Positions 5,487 through 6,599 of a stretch of 6,599 nt of DNA are shown here, in pieces. Where the stretch lies: positions 1 to 6,599 of the forward strand of contig DNNV01000052.1 in assembly GCA_003497505.1 (NCBI GenBank), given 5' to 3'. This DNA is from Clostridiales bacterium. GTDB taxonomy: Bacteria > Bacillota > Clostridia > Tissierellales > Sedimentibacteraceae. The position numbers and the translations under genes were made by a program. A model generated the notes under the pieces. It saw only the letters and a list, made by a program, of their open reading frames with translations. It ran no database searches and was not told where the DNA came from. Numbering within the stretch: the stretch's first letter is position 1; every line of letters begins with the position of its first letter.

Positions 5487-6227
5487 TTACTTTTTATCTC
5501 TCTTGAAATTGTTGTTAGGTCTTCTTTTTTTCTTGTTGTCCCTACTGTCATTAAGTGCTTTTGTCGGTTCTTGATTGTCTGATAACAATGAACCCGGCTT
5601 TCTCAGAACTTCTCCTCTGCATATCCAAACCTTAACACCGATTTTTCCGAATGTTGTGTTTGCTTCTGCAAAACCGTAGCTTATGTCAGCTCTCAAAGTT
5701 TGAAGAGGAATCTTGCCCTCTGAATATCCTTCTGTTCTTGCCATATCAGCACCGTTAACTCTGCCTGATACACTTGTTTTGATACCTTTAGCACCTAACT
5801 TCATTGATCTTTGCATAGCCTGCTTCATAGCTCTTCTGAAAGATATACGCTTTTCAATCTGGCTTGCTATATTTTCTGCAACTAACTGAGCATTTAACTC
5901 AGGAACCTTTATTTCTTCAACATTTACTATAACAGTTTTTCCGGTTATTTTTTCGATGCTTGCTTTCAAGCTGTCAACGCCTGTACCGCCCTTACCGATA
6001 ATCATACCTGGTTTTGCTGTAAATACACTTACTTTTATTCTGCTGGCAAATCTTTCGATTTCAATTTTTGCAATGCCTGCCTGATTCAGACTTTCTTTTA
6101 TGAACTCACGAATCCTGTAGTCTTCGGTTAAATTTTCGCCGAAAGTTTTCTTGTCAGCATACCATTTTGAGTCCCAATCATTGATTATACCAACTCTTAG
6201 TCCATGAGGATTTACCTTCTGACCCAT
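5487..6227 (-). CDS. rpsC: 30S ribosomal protein S3
   Basis: S3 lies at the mRNA entry pore on the small-subunit head and takes part in mRNA unwinding with S4 and S5. The 246-residue product begins [14 protein letters not shown]. It has the type II KH domain, with the GxxG-type loop in GMIIGKGG at 74-81, and the C-terminal domain with [15 protein letters not shown] (152-166) and LRADISYG (178-185). R131, R132 and K135 are present at the positions linked to helicase activity in E. coli. The core ends at about 210; after that there is a roughly 36-residue Asn/Lys/Arg-rich tail ([15 protein letters not shown] at the end), making it longer than the about 218 residues remembered for Bacillus. The ATG at 6227 follows GGAGG by 6 bases. 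The gene ends with tandem TAA codons (5484-5489). Confidence 0.98.
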   Translation of the reverse strand: MGQKVNPHGLRVGIINDWDSKWYADKKTFGENLTEDYRIREFIKESLNQAGIAKIEIERFASRIKVSVFTAKPGMIIGKGGTGVDSLKASIEKITGKTVIVNVEEIKVPELNAQLVAENIASQIEKRISFRRAMKQAMQRSMKLGAKGIKTSVSGRVNGADMARTEGYSEGKIPLQTLRADISYGFAEANTTFGKIGVKVWICRGEVLRKPGSLLSDNQEPTKALNDSRDNKKKRRPNNNFKRDKK

Positions 6228-6247
6228 GTTTTACCTCCTTTACCGTA

Positions 6248-6583
6248 CTATTCTCTTTCTTTTACTGCAGCACCAATGTGACTGCTTCTTTTCAGTATTT
6301 TATACGCACTACCTTTTGCTCTCGGTCTCCATCTCTTCAGAGTTGGCCCCTGATTAGCGTAAACTTCGGAAACATATAGTTTATCTCTATCCATATCAAA
6401 GTTGTTTTCAGCGTTAGCTGTAGCTGATTTAACTACCTTCTCCAAAATCTTAGCTCCCTTGCTCGGGTAAAATTTCAGAATTGCCAAAGCTTCGTCAACT
6501 TGCTTTCCTCTTACCATATCACACACGAATTTCATTTTTCTTGGTGATACTCTTATATATTTAGCAACTGCTCTTGCTTCCAT
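6248..6583 (-). CDS. rplV: 50S ribosomal protein L22
   Basis: L22 contacts all domains of 23S rRNA, and its long beta-hairpin lines the constriction of the polypeptide exit tunnel. The 111-residue product begins [20 protein letters not shown] and contains the family motifs [10 protein letters not shown] (24-33) and SATANAENN (53-61), then the hairpin region [25 protein letters not shown] (79-103). L82-K83-R84 aligns with the M82-K83-R84 of E. coli, whose deletion gives macrolide resistance; here the hairpin is intact. Length is typical (110-113). The ATG at 6583 follows GGAGG (6597-6593) by 9 bases. The gene expected upstream, rpsS, is not in the window; only 16 bases remain above the start. 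Confidence 0.98.
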   Translation of the reverse strand: MEARAVAKYIRVSPRKMKFVCDMVRGKQVDEALAILKFYPSKGAKILEKVVKSATANAENNFDMDRDKLYVSEVYANQGPTLKRWRPRAKGSAYKILKRSSHIGAAVKERE

Positions 6584-6599
6584 TTAAGCTTGCCTCCCT

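Noticed and set aside
1..6599. An undescribed system, mobile element, CRISPR array or tRNA/rRNA gene hidden in the cluster
   Set aside because: The strand is filled by conserved ribosomal protein genes in standard order with gaps of at most 31 bases; no direct repeats, foreign genes or structured RNA were seen.

Overview
This window is one stretch of the bacterial S10-spc ribosomal protein cluster. It lies entirely on the minus strand, so transcription runs from high to low coordinates. Fifteen complete genes and one partial gene follow the canonical bacterial order: rplV, rpsC, rplP, rpmC (end of the S10 operon block), then rplN-equivalent spc block with rpsQ before it: rpsQ, rplN, rplX, rplE, rpsN, rpsH, rplF, rplR, rpsE, rpmD, rplO, and the first 164 codons of secY, which runs off the low-coordinate end.

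The host looks like a low-GC Bacillota, most likely a clostridium-type organism. The reasons are the AT-rich sequence, strong Shine-Dalgarno (SD) sites of the AAGGAGG(TGATC) type before nearly every gene, TTG and GTG starts with good SDs, a 61-residue four-cysteine S14, a four-cysteine L24, and close resemblance of the proteins to remembered Bacillus/Clostridia sequences. Genus cannot be settled from this window.

The genes are packed tightly: non-coding gaps are 0 to 31 bases and mostly hold the SD of the next gene, and rplP overlaps rpmC by 11 bases. No stretch over 31 bases lacks a gene. I see no convincing promoter, riboswitch or minus-strand terminator, so the window reads as the interior of one long polycistronic unit whose promoter lies above base 6599 and whose end lies below base 1. 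The products build both subunits (S3, S5, S8, S14, S17; L5, L6, L14, L15, L16, L18, L22, L24, L29, L30), and SecY is the membrane channel that receives chains from the ribosome.

Start sites were re-chosen for rplO, rpmD and rpmC, where longer frames include spurious residues. secY (TTG), rpsQ (TTG) and rplR (GTG) use non-ATG starts. I found no undescribed system here. The small oddities are the long SD-to-start distance and possible SD-in-loop hairpin before rplE, the weak SD of overlapped rpmC, a basic tail on S3, zinc-type L24 and S14 together, the back-to-back rplO stop and secY TTG start, and frequent tandem stop codons.
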